From Sipunculus nudus (lineage: Eukaryota > Annelida > Sipuncula > Golfingiida > Sipunculidae), in contig CM049306.1 in the NCBI GenBank assembly GCA_026874595.1, positions 58,162,019-58,226,018 of the forward strand: a DNA stretch of 64,000 nucleotides, in the 5' to 3' direction. Both the position numbers and the translations under genes were made by a program. Shown here piece by piece: positions 11,006-23,421 of the stretch. Numbering within the stretch: the first letter of the stretch is position 1; the number at the start of each line of letters is the position of its first letter. The notes below the pieces were generated by a model, which saw only the letters and a list, made by a program, of their open reading frames with translations, did no database searches and was not told where the DNA came from.

Positions 11006-13029
11006 GCTAATTGTTACAATTGTGAAACAGGCGTTTTTCTATAAGGGCAGCTTCCCATTTCGGGTAGTTAAAATTTATCACAGTCAAACTTGTGGTGCCA
11101 GAAGTTCCCTTCACAGGTAATAGGAAGTGATACCCAAGCCATCTTCTGGACGCAGAGGAATCTCTTACAAGGAGGGACGTATATGAGCCACACTATTTTC
11201 TTGAAGCAGGTTCTTATACAAGAAGTAGATTGTTCCAATATCCGGCGATACGTGCTATTCCACAAGGAAGGTACGTCTGAGCAGAACAAACGCACCATAT
11301 TTGTGTACTGTTGTTATAGGACAACTCATTACCTCGCAGCAAGAATCGACTAATATCAGGTGTGTTTCCTGATCAAACGCAATATAGGCCTGATCTTAAT
11401 GTTAACACACTCTCAGTAATGAGCTGACCTTCTTAGGGCACGCAGTTCATTTGTTCGCTTGGCTCGTGGTTACTTGTGTATGAGATATATCCAAGGTGAC
11501 CGAGGAGACTATTCACACGCAATATTTTTTAACATGAAAGAGGGGTTAGGGCATTGACTGATGCGGACATCACCGTGTTTGAGCCAACCCAGTGTCGCGT
11601 ACTGAGCGATGAAAACCTTTAGTATCTTTAAAAACTTTGCCGGATTACTTAAACAACTAAACGTCAACAGTCCTAAAAGAAGTAAAGTTCCCAATATATA
11701 ATCATGAACCATATATAATGGGGGAAGAAGACTCTAGGTATATAAACTGTCCAATACGACGTTGAGGGAGCAAAAAAAAATAAAAAAAAAAACTGTAAAT
11801 GTGAATAAACTTTTAACAGGCTCGAGCATGAAGAGTTTTCAATTTTCTTCTGACATCATACTTTTTGTGTGAATTCGCGAGTGTAATTCTTTATCCAGGT
11901 CCTTAACATTTCAAAATAATATTACAATACAAAATACGTCTGCAAAGAAATAACAATAAAAAAAGACAACAAATCTGGGCAAAAAACGTAACCGGCTTTT
12001 TACCTGGTGTTAAACATATGTTCGGAGCTCAGACTTCAGCTTTAAGAATATAATACAAGATCGTTGCACGAAACAGAAGCGAAGGGAGGGGCACCCCTGC
12101 CCCCCTTTTTTTATCCACCGGAACCTTTTTTAAGGGTTGCAGACACAATTTACAGCCGTGACCCCCTTTACCGGACCTGGGGACCTTTTTTGGGTTTTCA
12201 TTAGTCCTCCTCGGTTGGACCCCCCTTTACATAAATCCTGGATCCGCCCCTACGATAGGATCATATATATTGTTTATAAAGGTAAATAACACCTTTTTAG
12301 AACCTTTATCACATAGTTTGGTCAAGTTGCATACCAAACATACAGATTATTGCACACATTTCACATTTTAAGATCAGTTTAATCATACCATCGGCCGATA
12401 TTCTTAACTGTGCATCCGAACCTAACTTGAACGCAGTTAATAGATCTGAGAAGTATAGAGTAGGTAAGCACTAAATTGTTTTAAGGTCAAATTAATAATA
12501 ATCATTTCGTCTACATGTCATTTTATACATATACCTGCAGTATCTTTGCCATTTGTGTAATGTTTTAGAAATATATTGAACTGGGCTATGTAGACGATTG
12601 CTGTATCTTTACTAATAGCTTTACCGGTGAATGTTTGATCAAATGGGTGAACATACTTTGTTGTCTGGGGTATCACTCGGCCTCCAGTCTTTATATATTC
12701 ATTTTAAATAAAGTAAAAAAAACTGCCTAAAAAACATCATAGCATAGCGGGAAGAGGAAGCGTCGATGCAAATATACAGAAAATGCGCAAAAACTGACAT
12801 TTCTCTGTTTTCTCATATCCACCATTTACATCTCCCCGGAATATGTCCAAAATCATCCAAATTCACAGGCACATATGTTGCATGCATAGTTTAACATCAC
12901 ACTTCTCCTAGAGTATGTGTGCCAATGTTTTCATACCAACTTAATATATAACTGTGATACCTGTCCCAACAATCTCCACACAGCCTTGTCATTTATTATG
13001 TGTAAGACTTACGGGTGTCGTCAGGCACT
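11006..13029. other. Gene-free stretch
   Basis: Contains the second block of ~70-bp repeat pieces at 11085-11290, and otherwise no supported gene. A transposon-end relic at 12075-12256 is listed separately. Confidence 0.4.
12070..12256. mobile_element. hAT-like element end, relic
   Basis: The block contains 'gaagggaggggcacccctgc', poly-pyrimidine/CCCCC tracts, and ends with 'ctggatccgcccctacg'. This resembles the terminal sequence (CAGGGGCGGATCCAG read on the minus strand) of non-autonomous hAT-type elements in invertebrates. No transposase and no clear target-site duplication is visible. Confidence 0.4.
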
Positions 13030-13035
13030 CGGGTT

Positions 13036-13190
13036 GGTTTAGTCTGGGCAGACTTTTACGGCCTCGTTCAGAATCTGCAGGGGGAAATCTACACGTATTC
13101 CGCTATATCTGGATGTCTGAGGTGGGCAGACTCTAACGTCCTCGTTCAGAATATGCAAGGAAAAATCAAAACGAATAATGCTGTATCGGT
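13036..13190. repeat. Direct duplication, 78-bp offset
   Basis: GGGCAGACT at 13046 and 13124 begins two copies sharing 'cctcgttcagaat', 'tgca.gg' and 'aaatc.a.acg'. The copies are clearly diverged. Confidence 0.65.
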
Positions 13191-13549
13191 CTATAGAATA
13201 TATCCCATATAAAGCGGCTCTTGGCTGTGTTTAGATTTCAAAATGAATGAAATAGGTCAGCCAGGGGACGTTGATCATGTATTTTCATAAACCTTTGCTT
13301 GGACTAATCCACAGAAATGTCCCTTTGTCCATGGAATCATTTAGATACATTTTTATACTTTTAGACCTAAAATCTGAAAGGAATCCGTATCTGGAAGTGT
13401 TCGTGTATGTTGGGTGTGGAACTAAATGTCATAGAGCGAGATTTATGACAGGTCTTCGTAGCCTCGTTGTCCGTTTATATTGTCAAAATCACTCTATTTA
13501 ATGTATAATATTAACCTTCTTTATACACAGCAACGAAGTTCTACTTGAT

Positions 13550-14055
13550 CCTTGAAACGAGGATGTTATATACATGATGATTAAAACCACGATGTACTAA
13601 ATGAGCAATGAAACCTCGATATTACACATGATGATTAAAACCACGATGTTCTAAATGATCCTTGAAACCACGATGTTTTATACATGATAATTAAAACCAC
13701 GATGTTCTAAATGATCCTTGAAACCACGATGTTCTACATGGTGATTAAAACCACGATGTTCTAAACGATCCTTGAAACCACGATGTTTTATACATTATGA
13801 TTAAAACCATAATGTTCTAAATGATCCTTGAAACCACGATGTTCTACATGGTGATTAAAACCATAATGTTATATACATGATGATTAAAACCACGATGTTA
13901 TATACATGATGATTAAAACCATGATGTTATATACATGATTAAAACCACGATGTTTTAAATGATCCTTGAAACCACGATTTACTATATGATGATTTATACT
14001 ACAATATTTACGTGATGATTGATACCACGATGTTTGGCATGATTTCTGAAAACTT
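13550..14055. repeat. Minisatellite, ~27/28-bp half-units
   Basis: Two alternating half-units, 'gatgattaaaaccacgatgt' plus 'tatatacat', and 'gatccttgaaaccacgatgt' plus 'tctaaat', make a ~55-bp period with frequent omissions of one half. About nine composite units are present. The right end decays ('gatttatactac', 'gattgatacc'). Confidence 0.9.
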
Positions 14056-14429
14056 GGATGTTTAGAAATGTTTTCACGAGCAAGAATCATAAACATATTG
14101 AATGATAACTTCACAATTAATAAAGTTTTTTCCTGATAAAAAGCTTATGTAAATGTGGTCTGACAGGTCTCTATGTTCAAACAAACGAAAAAATAAAATC
14201 TTTCATTCAATAGAGTATAATAAACCATTACTTCATGAAGACGACCATTTATCTCTCAGTACAAAATATTAACACTTGCACTGTATTTTATTCTCTGGTC
14301 ACTCATATAATTTCTTTAAAAAATCGATTGTTCGGTAAACATGTCATTAAAGGTTATCTTTCTGTTAGAAGCAGTACGGTAAAACCGGTCTGACAATTTG
14401 GCGAGTTAGCTGGTTAGGTAAGTTATATA

Positions 14430-17400
14430 TAGCTACTCTCCCTGCCTGCACTTAAAACCCTTGTATATTCCTGTCTGGTGCTCCTTATAACTACTGTAAA
14501 CCCCTCTTTGACTGTCCTTAAACCCTTGTCAACCCATCTTTGGTGTCCCTTATAATTACTGTTAACCCCTCCCTGGCTATGCTTATAACCCTGTACATTT
14601 TTCTCTCGTGCTCCGTATAAATACTTTCAACCCCTCCCTGGTTGTCCTCCCTGCTGCCCCTATAACCCTTGTCAATCTCTCTCTCATGCTCCATATAACT
14701 ACTGTCAACCCTTCCCTGTCTATCTTTATAACCCTGGTAAATCCCTCTCTCATGTGCTCCGTATAAATACTGTCGAACACTCCCTGCCTCCCCTTATAAC
14801 CCCTTGTAATACCCTCTTTGGTGCTCTTTAAACTACTGTCAACATTTCCAAGGCTGCTTTTATAACCCTTGGCAACCCGTCTCTGGTGTTCCGTATAACT
14901 ATAATCCTCTCTCGTGCCCCGTATAACTACTGTAAGCCCCTCCTAGGCTACCCTAATAATCCTTTTCAACCCCTCTCTGGTGTTCCTTATAACTAATGTT
15001 AACCCCTTCCTGGCTGTCCTTGTAACCGTTGTCAACCCTAACTGGTATTCTTTAAAACTGCTGCCATCACTCCATTTCTTGCTTAATAGGTCAACCATTC
15101 CTATCTGCCCTAAAAACCATTCCCAATTCTGTCTAGAGCTCCTGAAAACTACTATTAGCCCCCCTTTGTCTGCCCTTATATCCCTTGTCAATCCCTCACT
15201 GGTGTTCCGTATAACTACTGTCAAACACTTCCTGGCTTTCCTTAAAACCTCTTACAACCCTCTCTGGTACTCCGTATAACTACTGTCAACCACTCCCTGG
15301 CTTTCCTTGAAACCTCTTACAACCCTCTCTGGTACTCCGTATAACTACTGTCAACCACTCCCTGGCTTTCCTTGAAACCTCATACAACCCTCTCTGGTAC
15401 TCCGTATAACTACTGTCAACCACTCCCTGGCTTTCCTTGAAACCTCTTACAACCCTCTCTGGTACTCCGTATAACTACTGTCAACCACTCCCTGGCTTTC
15501 CTTGAAACCTCTTACAACCCTCTCTGGTACTCCGTATAACTACTGTCAACCACTCCCTGGCTTTCCTTTAAACCTCTTACAACCCTCTCTGGTACTCCGT
15601 ATAACTACTGTCAACCACTCCCTGGCTTTCCTTTAAACCTCTTACAACCCTCTCTGGTACTCCGTATAACTACTGTCAACCACTCCCTGGCTTTCCTTGA
15701 AACCTCTTACAACCCTCTCTGGTACTCCGTAAACTACTGTCAACCACTCCCTGGCTTTCCTTGAAACCTCTTACAACCCTCTCTGGTACTCCGTATAACT
15801 ACTGTCAACCACTCCCTGGCTTTTCTTGAAACCTCTTACAACCCTCTCTGGTACTCCGTATAACTACTGTCAACCACTCCCTGGCTTTTCTTGAAACCTC
15901 TTACAACCCTCTCTGGTACTCCGTATAACTACTGTCAACCACTCCCTGGCTTTCCTTAAAACCTCTTACAACCCTCTCTGGTACTCCGTATAACTACTGT
16001 CAACCACTCCCTGGCTTTCCTTAAAACCTCTTACAACCCTCTCTGGTACTCCGTATAACTACTGTCAACCACTCCCTGGCTTTCCTTGAAACCTCATACA
16101 ACCCTCTCTGGTACTCCGTATAACTACTGTCAACCACTCCCTGGCTTTCCTTGAAACCTCTTACAACCCTCTCTGGTACTCCGTATAACTACTGTCAACC
16201 ACTCCCTGGCTTTCCTTGAAACCTCTTACAACCCTCTCTGGTACTCCGTATAACTACTGTCAACCACTCCCTGGCTTTCCTTGAAACCTCTTACAACCCT
16301 CTCTGGTACTCCGTATAACTACTGTCAACCACTCCCTGGCTTTCCTTGAAACCTCTTACAACCCTCTCTGGTACTCCGTATAACTACTGTCAACCACTCC
16401 CTGGCTTTCCTTGAAACCTCTTACAACCCTCTCTGGTACTCTGTATAACTACTGTCAACCACTCCCTGGCTTTTCTTGAAACCTCTTTCAACCCTCTCTG
16501 GTACTCCGTATAACTACTGTCAACCACTCCCTGGCTTTTCTTGAAACCTCTTTCAACCCTCTCTGGTACTCCGTATAACTACTGTCAACCACTCCCTGGC
16601 TTTTCTTGAAACCTCATACAACCCTCTCTGGTACTCCGTATAACTACTGTCAACCACTCCCTGGCTTTTCTTGAAACCTCATACAACCCTCTCTGGTACT
16701 CCGTATAACTACTGTCAACCACTCCCTGGCTTTCCTTGAAACCTCTTGCAACCCTCTCTGGTACTCCGTATAACTACTGTCAACCACTCCCTGGCTTTCC
16801 TTGAAACCTCTTGCAACCCTCTCTGGTACTCCGTATAACTACTGTCAACCACTCCCTGGCTTTTCTTGAAACCTCTTGCAACCCTCTCTGGTACTCCGTA
16901 TAACTACTGTCAACCACTCCCTGGCTTTCTTTGAAACCTCTTACAACCCTCTCTGGTACTCCGTATAACTACTGTCAACCACTCCCTGGCTTTTCTTGAA
17001 ACCTCTTACAACCCTCTCTGGTACTCCGTATAACTACTGTCAACCACTCCCTGGCTTTTCTTGAAACCTCATACAACCCTCTCTGTTACTCCGTATAACT
17101 ACTGTCAACCACTCCCTGGCTTTCCTTGAAACCTCTTACAACCCTCTCAGGTACTCCGTATAACTACTGTCAACCACTCCCTGGCTTTCCTTGAAACCTC
17201 TTACAACCCTCTCTGGTACTCCGTATAACTACTGTCAACCACTCCCTGGCTTTCCTTGAAACCTCTTACAACCCTCTATGGTACTCCGTATAACTACTGT
17301 CAACCACTCCCTGGCTTTCCTTAAAACCTCATACAACCCTCTCTGGTACTCCGTATAACTACTGTCAACCACTCCCTGGCTTTCCTTGAAACCTCTTACA

Positions 17401-20400
17401 ACCCTCTCTGGTACTCCGTATAACTACTGTCAACCACTCCCTGGCTTTCCTTGAAACCTCATACAACCCTCTCTGGTACTCCGTATAACTACTGTCAACC
17501 ACTCCCTGGCTTTCCTTGAAACCTCATACAACCCTCTCTGGTACTCCGTATAACTACTGTCAACCACTCCCTGGCTTTCCTTGAAACCTCTTACAACCCT
17601 CTCTGGTACTCCGTATAACTACTGTCAACCACTCCCTGGCTTTTCTTGAAACCTCATACAACCCTCTCTGGTACTCCGTATAACTACTGTCAACCACTCC
17701 CTGGCTTTCCTTGAAACCTCTTACAACCCTCTCTGGTACTCCGTATAACTACTGTCAACCACTCCCTGGCTTTCCTTGAAACCTCTTACAACCCTCTCAG
17801 GTACTCCGTATAACTACTGTCTACCACTCCCTGGCTTTCCTTGAAACCTCTTACAACCCTCTCTGGTACTCCGTATAACTACTGTCAACCACTCCCTGGC
17901 TTTCCTTGAAACCTCTTACAACCCTCTATGGTACTCCGTATAACTACTGTCAACCACTCCCTGGCTTTCCTTAAAACCTCATACAACCCTCTCTGGTACT
18001 CCGTATAACTACTGTCAACCACTCCCGGGCTTTCCTTGAAACCTCTTACAACCCTCTCTGGTACTCCGTATAACTACTGTCAACCACTCCCTGGCTTTCC
18101 TTGAAACCTAATACAACCCTCTCTGGTACTCCGTATAACTACTGTCAACCACTCCCTGGCTTTCCTTGAAACCTCATACAACCCTCTCTGGTACTCCGTA
18201 TAACTACTGTCAACCACTCCCTGGCTTTCCTTGAAACCTCTTACAACCCTCTCTGGTACTCCGTATAACTACTGTCAGCCACTCCCTGGCTTTCCTTAAA
18301 ACCTCTTACAACCCTCTCTGCTACTCCGTATAACTACTGTCAACCACTCCCTGGCTTTCCTTAAAACCTTTTACAATCCCTCTCTGGTGCTTTTAAATTA
18401 TTGTTAACCCATTCCTTGCTACAATTATAATCCTTGGCAATACCCCTCTGGTGTTCCTTATAAATAGGGTGCCCTCCCTGTCTGCCCTTATATAACCCTT
18501 TACAATGGTTTTCTGGCGGTCCTTATACCTACTGTCAAGTCATCCCTGGTTGTCCTAATTACCCTTGTGAATCCCTCACTGGTGCTTCTTGAAACTACTG
18601 TCAACCCCTTTCTGTCTGCCCTCATAACCCTGGTAAATCTCCAACTCGTGCTCCGTTTAACTACTGTCAACCACTCCCTGGCTATCCTTAAAACCTATCA
18701 CTCCCTCTTTGGTGCTCCATAAAAAAATGTCAACACCTCCCTGGCTGTCCTTATAACTGATGTCAATCCCTAACTTGTGATCCTTTTTACTACCGTCAAC
18801 CACTACATTCCTTCCTTAATAGGTCAACCATTCCTGTCTGCCATTAAAACCTTTTTTTAATTCTCTCTGGTGCTTCGAAAACTACTGTCAGCCCGTCTTT
18901 GTCTGCCCATATAACCCTTGTCAATCCCTCTCTGGTGTTCTGGATAACTACTGTCAACCCCTCCCTGGTGTCCTTATAACCCTTTACAATTCCTCTCTTG
19001 TGTTCTGGATAACTACTGTCAACCCCTCCCTGGCTGTCCTTATAACCCTTTACAATTCCTCTCTGGTGTTCTGGATAACTACTGTCAACCCCTCCCTGGC
19101 TGTCCTTATAACCCCTTTACAATTCCTCTCTGGTGTTCTGGATAACTACTGTCAGCCCCTCCTAGGCTGCCAATATAACCCTTGGCAACCCTCTCTGGTA
19201 TTACGTAAAACTATACTCCTCTCTGGTGCACCTTAAAGCTATTGTCAACCCCAACCCGTCTGCTCTTATAATCCTTTTTAACCCCTCTCTAGTGTTACGT
19301 ATAACTATAATCCTCTCTCGTGCTCCGTATAACTACTATCAGCCCCTCCTAGGCTGCCATAATAATCCTTTTCAGCCCCTCTCTGGTGTTCCGTATAACT
19401 ATAATCCTCTCTCGTGCTCCGTATAACTACTATCAGGCCCTCCTTGGGTGCCGTAATAATACTTTTCAACCCCTCTCTGGTATTCCGTATAACTATAATC
19501 CTCTTTCGTGCCCCGTATAACTACTGTCAACCCCTCCTAGGCTGCCCTTATAATACTTTTAGCCCCTCTCTGATGTTCCTTATAACTAATGTCAACCCCT
19601 TCCTGGCTGTCCTTGTAAAGATTTACAATTCCACTTAGGTGCTCTTTAAAACATGTAAACACCTCCCTGGCTGTCCTTATAACCGTTGTCAACCCTAACT
19701 GGTATTCTTTTAAACTACTGCCATCACTCCATTTCTTGCTTAATAGGTCAACCATTCCTGTCTGCCCTTAAAACCCTTTTCAATTCTCTCTAGAGCTCTT
19801 GAAAAATACTATTAGCCCCTCTTTGTCTCCTGGTTGTCTTTATAACTCTTTACAATTCCTCTCTCGTGCTCCGTATAACTACTGTCAACCCCTCCTAGGC
19901 TACCCTTATAATCCTTTTCAATCCTTCTCTGGTGTTCCTTATAACTAATTTCAACCCCTTCCTGTCTGTCCTTGCAAACCTTTACAATTTCATTTAGGTG
20001 CTCTTTTAAAAATGTCAACACCTCCCTGGCAGTCCTTATAACCGTTGTCAACCCTAACTGGTGATCTTTTAAACTACTGTCATCACTCCATTTTTTGCTT
20101 AATAGGTCAACCATTCCTGTCTGCCTTAAAACCCGTTCCAATTATCTCTAGAGCTCCTGAAAACCACTATCAACCCCTCTTTGTCCGCCCTTATAACCCT
20201 TGTCAATCCCTCACTGGTGTTACGTATAACTACTGTCAACCACTCCCTGGCTTTCCTTTAAACCTTTTACGATCCCTCTCTGGTACTCCTTACAACTACT
20301 GTCAACCCCTCTCTGTCTGCCTATATAACACTGGTAAATCCTTATCTCGTGCTCCGTATAACTACTGTCAATCACTCCCTGGCTGCCCTTAAAACCCTTT

Positions 20401-21440
20401 CCAATTCCTCTCTCGTGCTCCGTATAACTACTGTCAAACCCTCCTAGGCTGCGATTATAACCCTTGGCAACCCCTCTTTGGTGCCCCTTATAACTACTGT
20501 CAACCCCTCCCTGTCTTCTCTTATATAACCTTTTCACATTCTTTTCTGGTTCTCCTTATACCTACTGTCAAGCCATCCCTGGCTGTCCTTGTAACCATTG
20601 TAAATCCCTCATTTGTGCTTCTTAAAGCTACTGTCAACCCTTCCCTGGCTGTCCTTATAACCCTTTACAATTCTCTCTCATGCCCCGTATAACTACTGTC
20701 AACCCCTCCTAGGCTGCCCTTATAATCCTTTACAACCCCTCTCTTGTGTTACCTATAACTAATGTCAACCCCTTCCTGGCTGTCCTTGTAAACTTTTACA
20801 ATTCCACTTACATGCTCCTTAAAACATGTAAACACCTCCCTGGCTGTCCTTATAACCGTTGTCAACCCTAACTGGTATTCTCTAAAACTACTGCCATCAC
20901 TCCATTTCTTGCTTAATAGGTCAACCATTCCTGTCTGCCCTTAAAGCCCTTTTCAATTCTCTCTGGTGCTCCTGAAAACTACTGTCAGCCCCTTGTCAAT
21001 CCTTCTCTGGTGTTCCGTATAACTACTGTCAACCACTCCCTGGCTGTCCTTTTAACCGTTGTTAAAATGTCACTGGTGCCCCTTATAGCTACTGTCAACC
21101 ACTCCCTGGCTGCCCTTAAACCTTTTGCAAAACCTGTCTGGTGTTCAGGATAACTACTGTCAACCCTCCCTGTCTACCTTATAACCCTTGTGAATCCCTG
21201 TCTGGTGCTCCGTATAACTTTTGTCAACCACTCCCTGGCTGTCCTTATAACCCTGTACAATCTCTTTCTGACGTTACTTCAAACCACTGTTAATTCCTCC
21301 CTGGCTGACATATTCCTTTTCAATCCCTCTTTCGTGTTCCTCATACATACTGTCAACCCCTCCTTGGCTGTTTATTTTAACCTTTTCAATCACCCTCTGG
21401 TGCTCCATATAACTACAGTCAAGCCCTTCCTGCTGGGAAA
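14430..21440. repeat. ~7-kb minisatellite, 65-bp unit
   Basis: The core at about 15205-18375 has an exact 65-bp period (CCACTCCCTGGCTTTCCTTG, then AAACCTCTTACAACCCTCTC, then TGGTACTCCGTATAACTACT, then GTCAA), about 49 near-identical copies. Both flanks (14430-15205 and 18375-21440) hold diverged units of roughly 55-70 bp with the same word order (TAACTACTGTCAACC...CTCCCTGGCTG..CCTTATAACCC...TCTCTGGTG). Because 65 is not a multiple of 3, no frame persists, and the many short open frames here are repeat artefacts. Confidence 0.97.
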
Positions 21441-22022
21441 GAGTCTTTTTCATGAAGATACCTTGTACCTGTCTAGGAAATGGAAATCGTTGTGTTGACT
21501 TATCGATGCAGTTAGAAGCTTTCAAGAGTCACTTGGATTGTGTTTGCCTGTTGTACCGCCAGGATAATGCCATGCAGAAATAGCTGAGATCGCGTGTCTT
21601 GAGCGTATGTCTAGTGTGATACAGCAAGAGGTATGCCTGAAGTATCTTATTCATCGCTTGCGAGCGACGCAGAGGTCGGATCACAGTTCAATGACCGAAG
21701 AAACCAATTGTGTATGTAATGCGCGTGTCAGAGACATTCGTGCAGAGTGATTTCAGAACAAAGAAACGATGAGAGAATGGAGCTTTTAGGAAAGAGACGT
21801 TTCTGTGTTGTGCATTATGGACCTGTCAGTTTAGCTCCATTGGAAACATTAAAGTTTCAGTTGCATTTGCAGTGACTCTTTATTACACTGCATTAAATTT
21901 TAGAGTGACTGTGGATTTGTTATTGTTTAAATTTGTGAGATGATATTTGTGTACCTACATGTGTATGTCATGAACGCTTTCCTCAGGACATAGCCAGGAC
22001 TGAACGAAGAGGGGGCCATGAT
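21441..22022. other. Gene-free spacer
   Basis: Balanced composition, no recognised gene. It lies between the 65-bp array and a hAT-like element. Confidence 0.4.
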
Positions 22023-22064
22023 CAGTGGCGGATCCAGAAATCGAGAACGGGGGGGGGGGGGGGG

Positions 22065-22111
22065 TGTTTGGTGATGGCGCTAATATGTATGGTTATTATG
22101 AAAAGTAAGCG

Positions 22112-22163
<52 letters not shown>

Positions 22164-22512
22164 AAAGGGTATACACAGAAAAGTGGATCACTGCCAGTGG
22201 GATGCTGTGAACCCATTTTCTGTGTATTCCCTTTCCATCTATGAAACAATGAACCAGCATGGCTATTAATACATATATATATATATATATATATGCATAT
22301 ATATATATACATATTAATATTATTACTTAACATTACATATTTAGGTATGGAAATATAGATTTTTTAAATTTTCAATTATGAACTATTGTTTCATTCAGGT
22401 TAATTAGAGGAACATTGGGAGGGTATAGGAGGCCATATTGGTAATTTTTTAATATGCAATGTAAAAAGAGGAGGTGGCGCTAATATGTATGGTTATTATG
22501 AAAACTAAGCGT

Positions 22513-22556
<44 letters not shown>

Positions 22557-22700
22557 CATTATATATATTATTACTTAACATTACATATTTAGGTATGGAA
22601 ATATAGATTTTTAAAATTTTTCAATTTTGAACCATTGTTTCAATTAGAGGTAAATGGGGAGGGTATGGGAGGCCATATTATGATTTTTTAAATATGCAAT
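22065..22700. repeat. 400-bp tandem duplication around (AT)n tracts
   Basis: 'tggcgctaatatgtatggtt' occurs at about 22074 and 22474. Each copy continues through an (AT)n run, 'attacttaacattacatatt', 'ggtatggaaatatagat' and 'gaggccatatt'. Copy 1 has an extra ~110 bp within its AT tract (22160-22270), including a 79-bp palindrome. (AT)n runs: 22113-22161, 22273-22309, 22515-22552. Confidence 0.85.
22160..22238. repeat. 79-bp foldback hairpin inside (AT)n
   Basis: The left arm ATGGAAAGGGTATACACAGA (plus AAA) and the right arm TTTTCTGTGTATTCCCTTTC (plus CAT) are inverted with one mismatch over about 23 bp. The loop is about 33 bases. The element is absent from the second copy of the surrounding duplication, so it is probably an insertion. 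Confidence 0.8.
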
Positions 22701-22917
22701 GTAAAGAAGACATTTTGAGGGAATTTTAAAAAAAAGGGTTCAATATTTAATATGAATATTTCTTCAAAATATGGTTAAAAAATTTTAATTTATCTCAACA
22801 TGTTAAAGTCAATGGCGCATATACGTTTATAGCTTGCAAAATATTTTATTTTTTAAAATGTAATGCCGAAGTAAAATAACTGACATGTGGAATTCTTATG
22901 TTAAATTTTGCATTTTA

Positions 22918-23065
22918 CCGGGGTCCGTGGTCTCGACAGCACACAGGACTCATTAGGGCACAGATCGTGAGTTCGAGTACCGGTATCACCAGAGCAGCCG
23001 TAAGATTGTTCACGGTCGACCATAACTAGATCCTGGTGCTCTGTAGTTGTTCTGCCACTGTTCAT
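22918..23065 (+). mobile_element. Degenerate tRNA-derived SINE
   Basis: 'gggtccgtggtctcgacag' resembles a tRNA 5' end and A box (compare GTCCGTGGCCGAGTGG). 'gtgagttcgagtaccggtat' followed by CACC resembles a B box and acceptor 3' end. Downstream text does not fold like a tRNA. The A box is damaged, so this is not a functional tRNA gene. Confidence 0.42.
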
Positions 23066-23270
23066 AAATATACTCATCCAAAACTAATGAATTTGAAAGT
23101 AATAAGCTGTAGTGAACTAAAATAAGATTTAATTGCTAATTAATAAAACGGAATATGAAAAATGAATATTAATTACGATAACTGTAGAAAATAGATAAAA
23201 TGAGAGATATTGCATGCAGCTAAACGGGGGGCCCCCTCTGGATCCGCCACTGATAGCAAAGGCAATTTAA

Positions 23271-23273
<3 letters not shown>

Positions 23274-23317
<44 letters not shown>
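23274..23317. repeat. (AT)n microsatellite
   Basis: About 22 uninterrupted AT dinucleotides just outside the hAT-like right end. Confidence 0.95.
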
Positions 23318-23319
<2 letters not shown>

Positions 23320-23329
23320 TAGTGAGACA

Positions 23330-23421
23330 GTGAGTACTGGATGCGACCGGAAAGGGGGGGGGGGGGGCATGTCCCCCTGCGCCATCCCCCCCCCCCGCCC
23401 CCTCCTTGCTACGCCCCTGCT
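23330..23421. mobile_element. Transposon terminal relic (GCTACGCCCCTG)
   Basis: G14 (23354-23367) and C-rich tracts lead to 'ccttgctacgcccctg'. Read on the minus strand this is CAGGGGCGTAGC, a common terminal sequence of hAT-type elements. The partner end is not found in the immediate surroundings. Confidence 0.35.

Larger units (their letters stand above)
22023..23252. mobile_element. Non-autonomous hAT-like element, 16-bp inverted ends
   Basis: The left end CAGTGGCGGATCCAGA (22023-22038) is matched inverted at the right end (TCTGGATCCGCCACTG, 23237-23252). Both ends are followed inward by G/C-rich tracts. Such CAG(T/G)GGCGGATCC ends are typical of hAT-type elements. No transposase frame lies between, and the adjacent 8-mers do not match (gccatgat vs atagcaaa), so the pair may instead be two separate relics. 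Inside are a 400-bp tandem duplication and a tRNA-like SINE relic. Confidence 0.5.

Noticed and set aside
14583-21525. Many frames of 65-115 codons on both strands with recurring words such as 'TTVNPSLAVLIT'
   Set aside because: They are read-outs of the 65-bp minisatellite. The unit is not a multiple of three, the homogeneous core has no long frame, and no domain is recognisable.
22918-23065. Functional tRNA gene
   Set aside because: The A and B boxes are only partly conserved and no cloverleaf closes. It is better explained as SINE-derived.
22015-23260. 8-bp target-site duplication for the hAT-like element
   Set aside because: The flanking 8-mers gccatgat and atagcaaa do not match.
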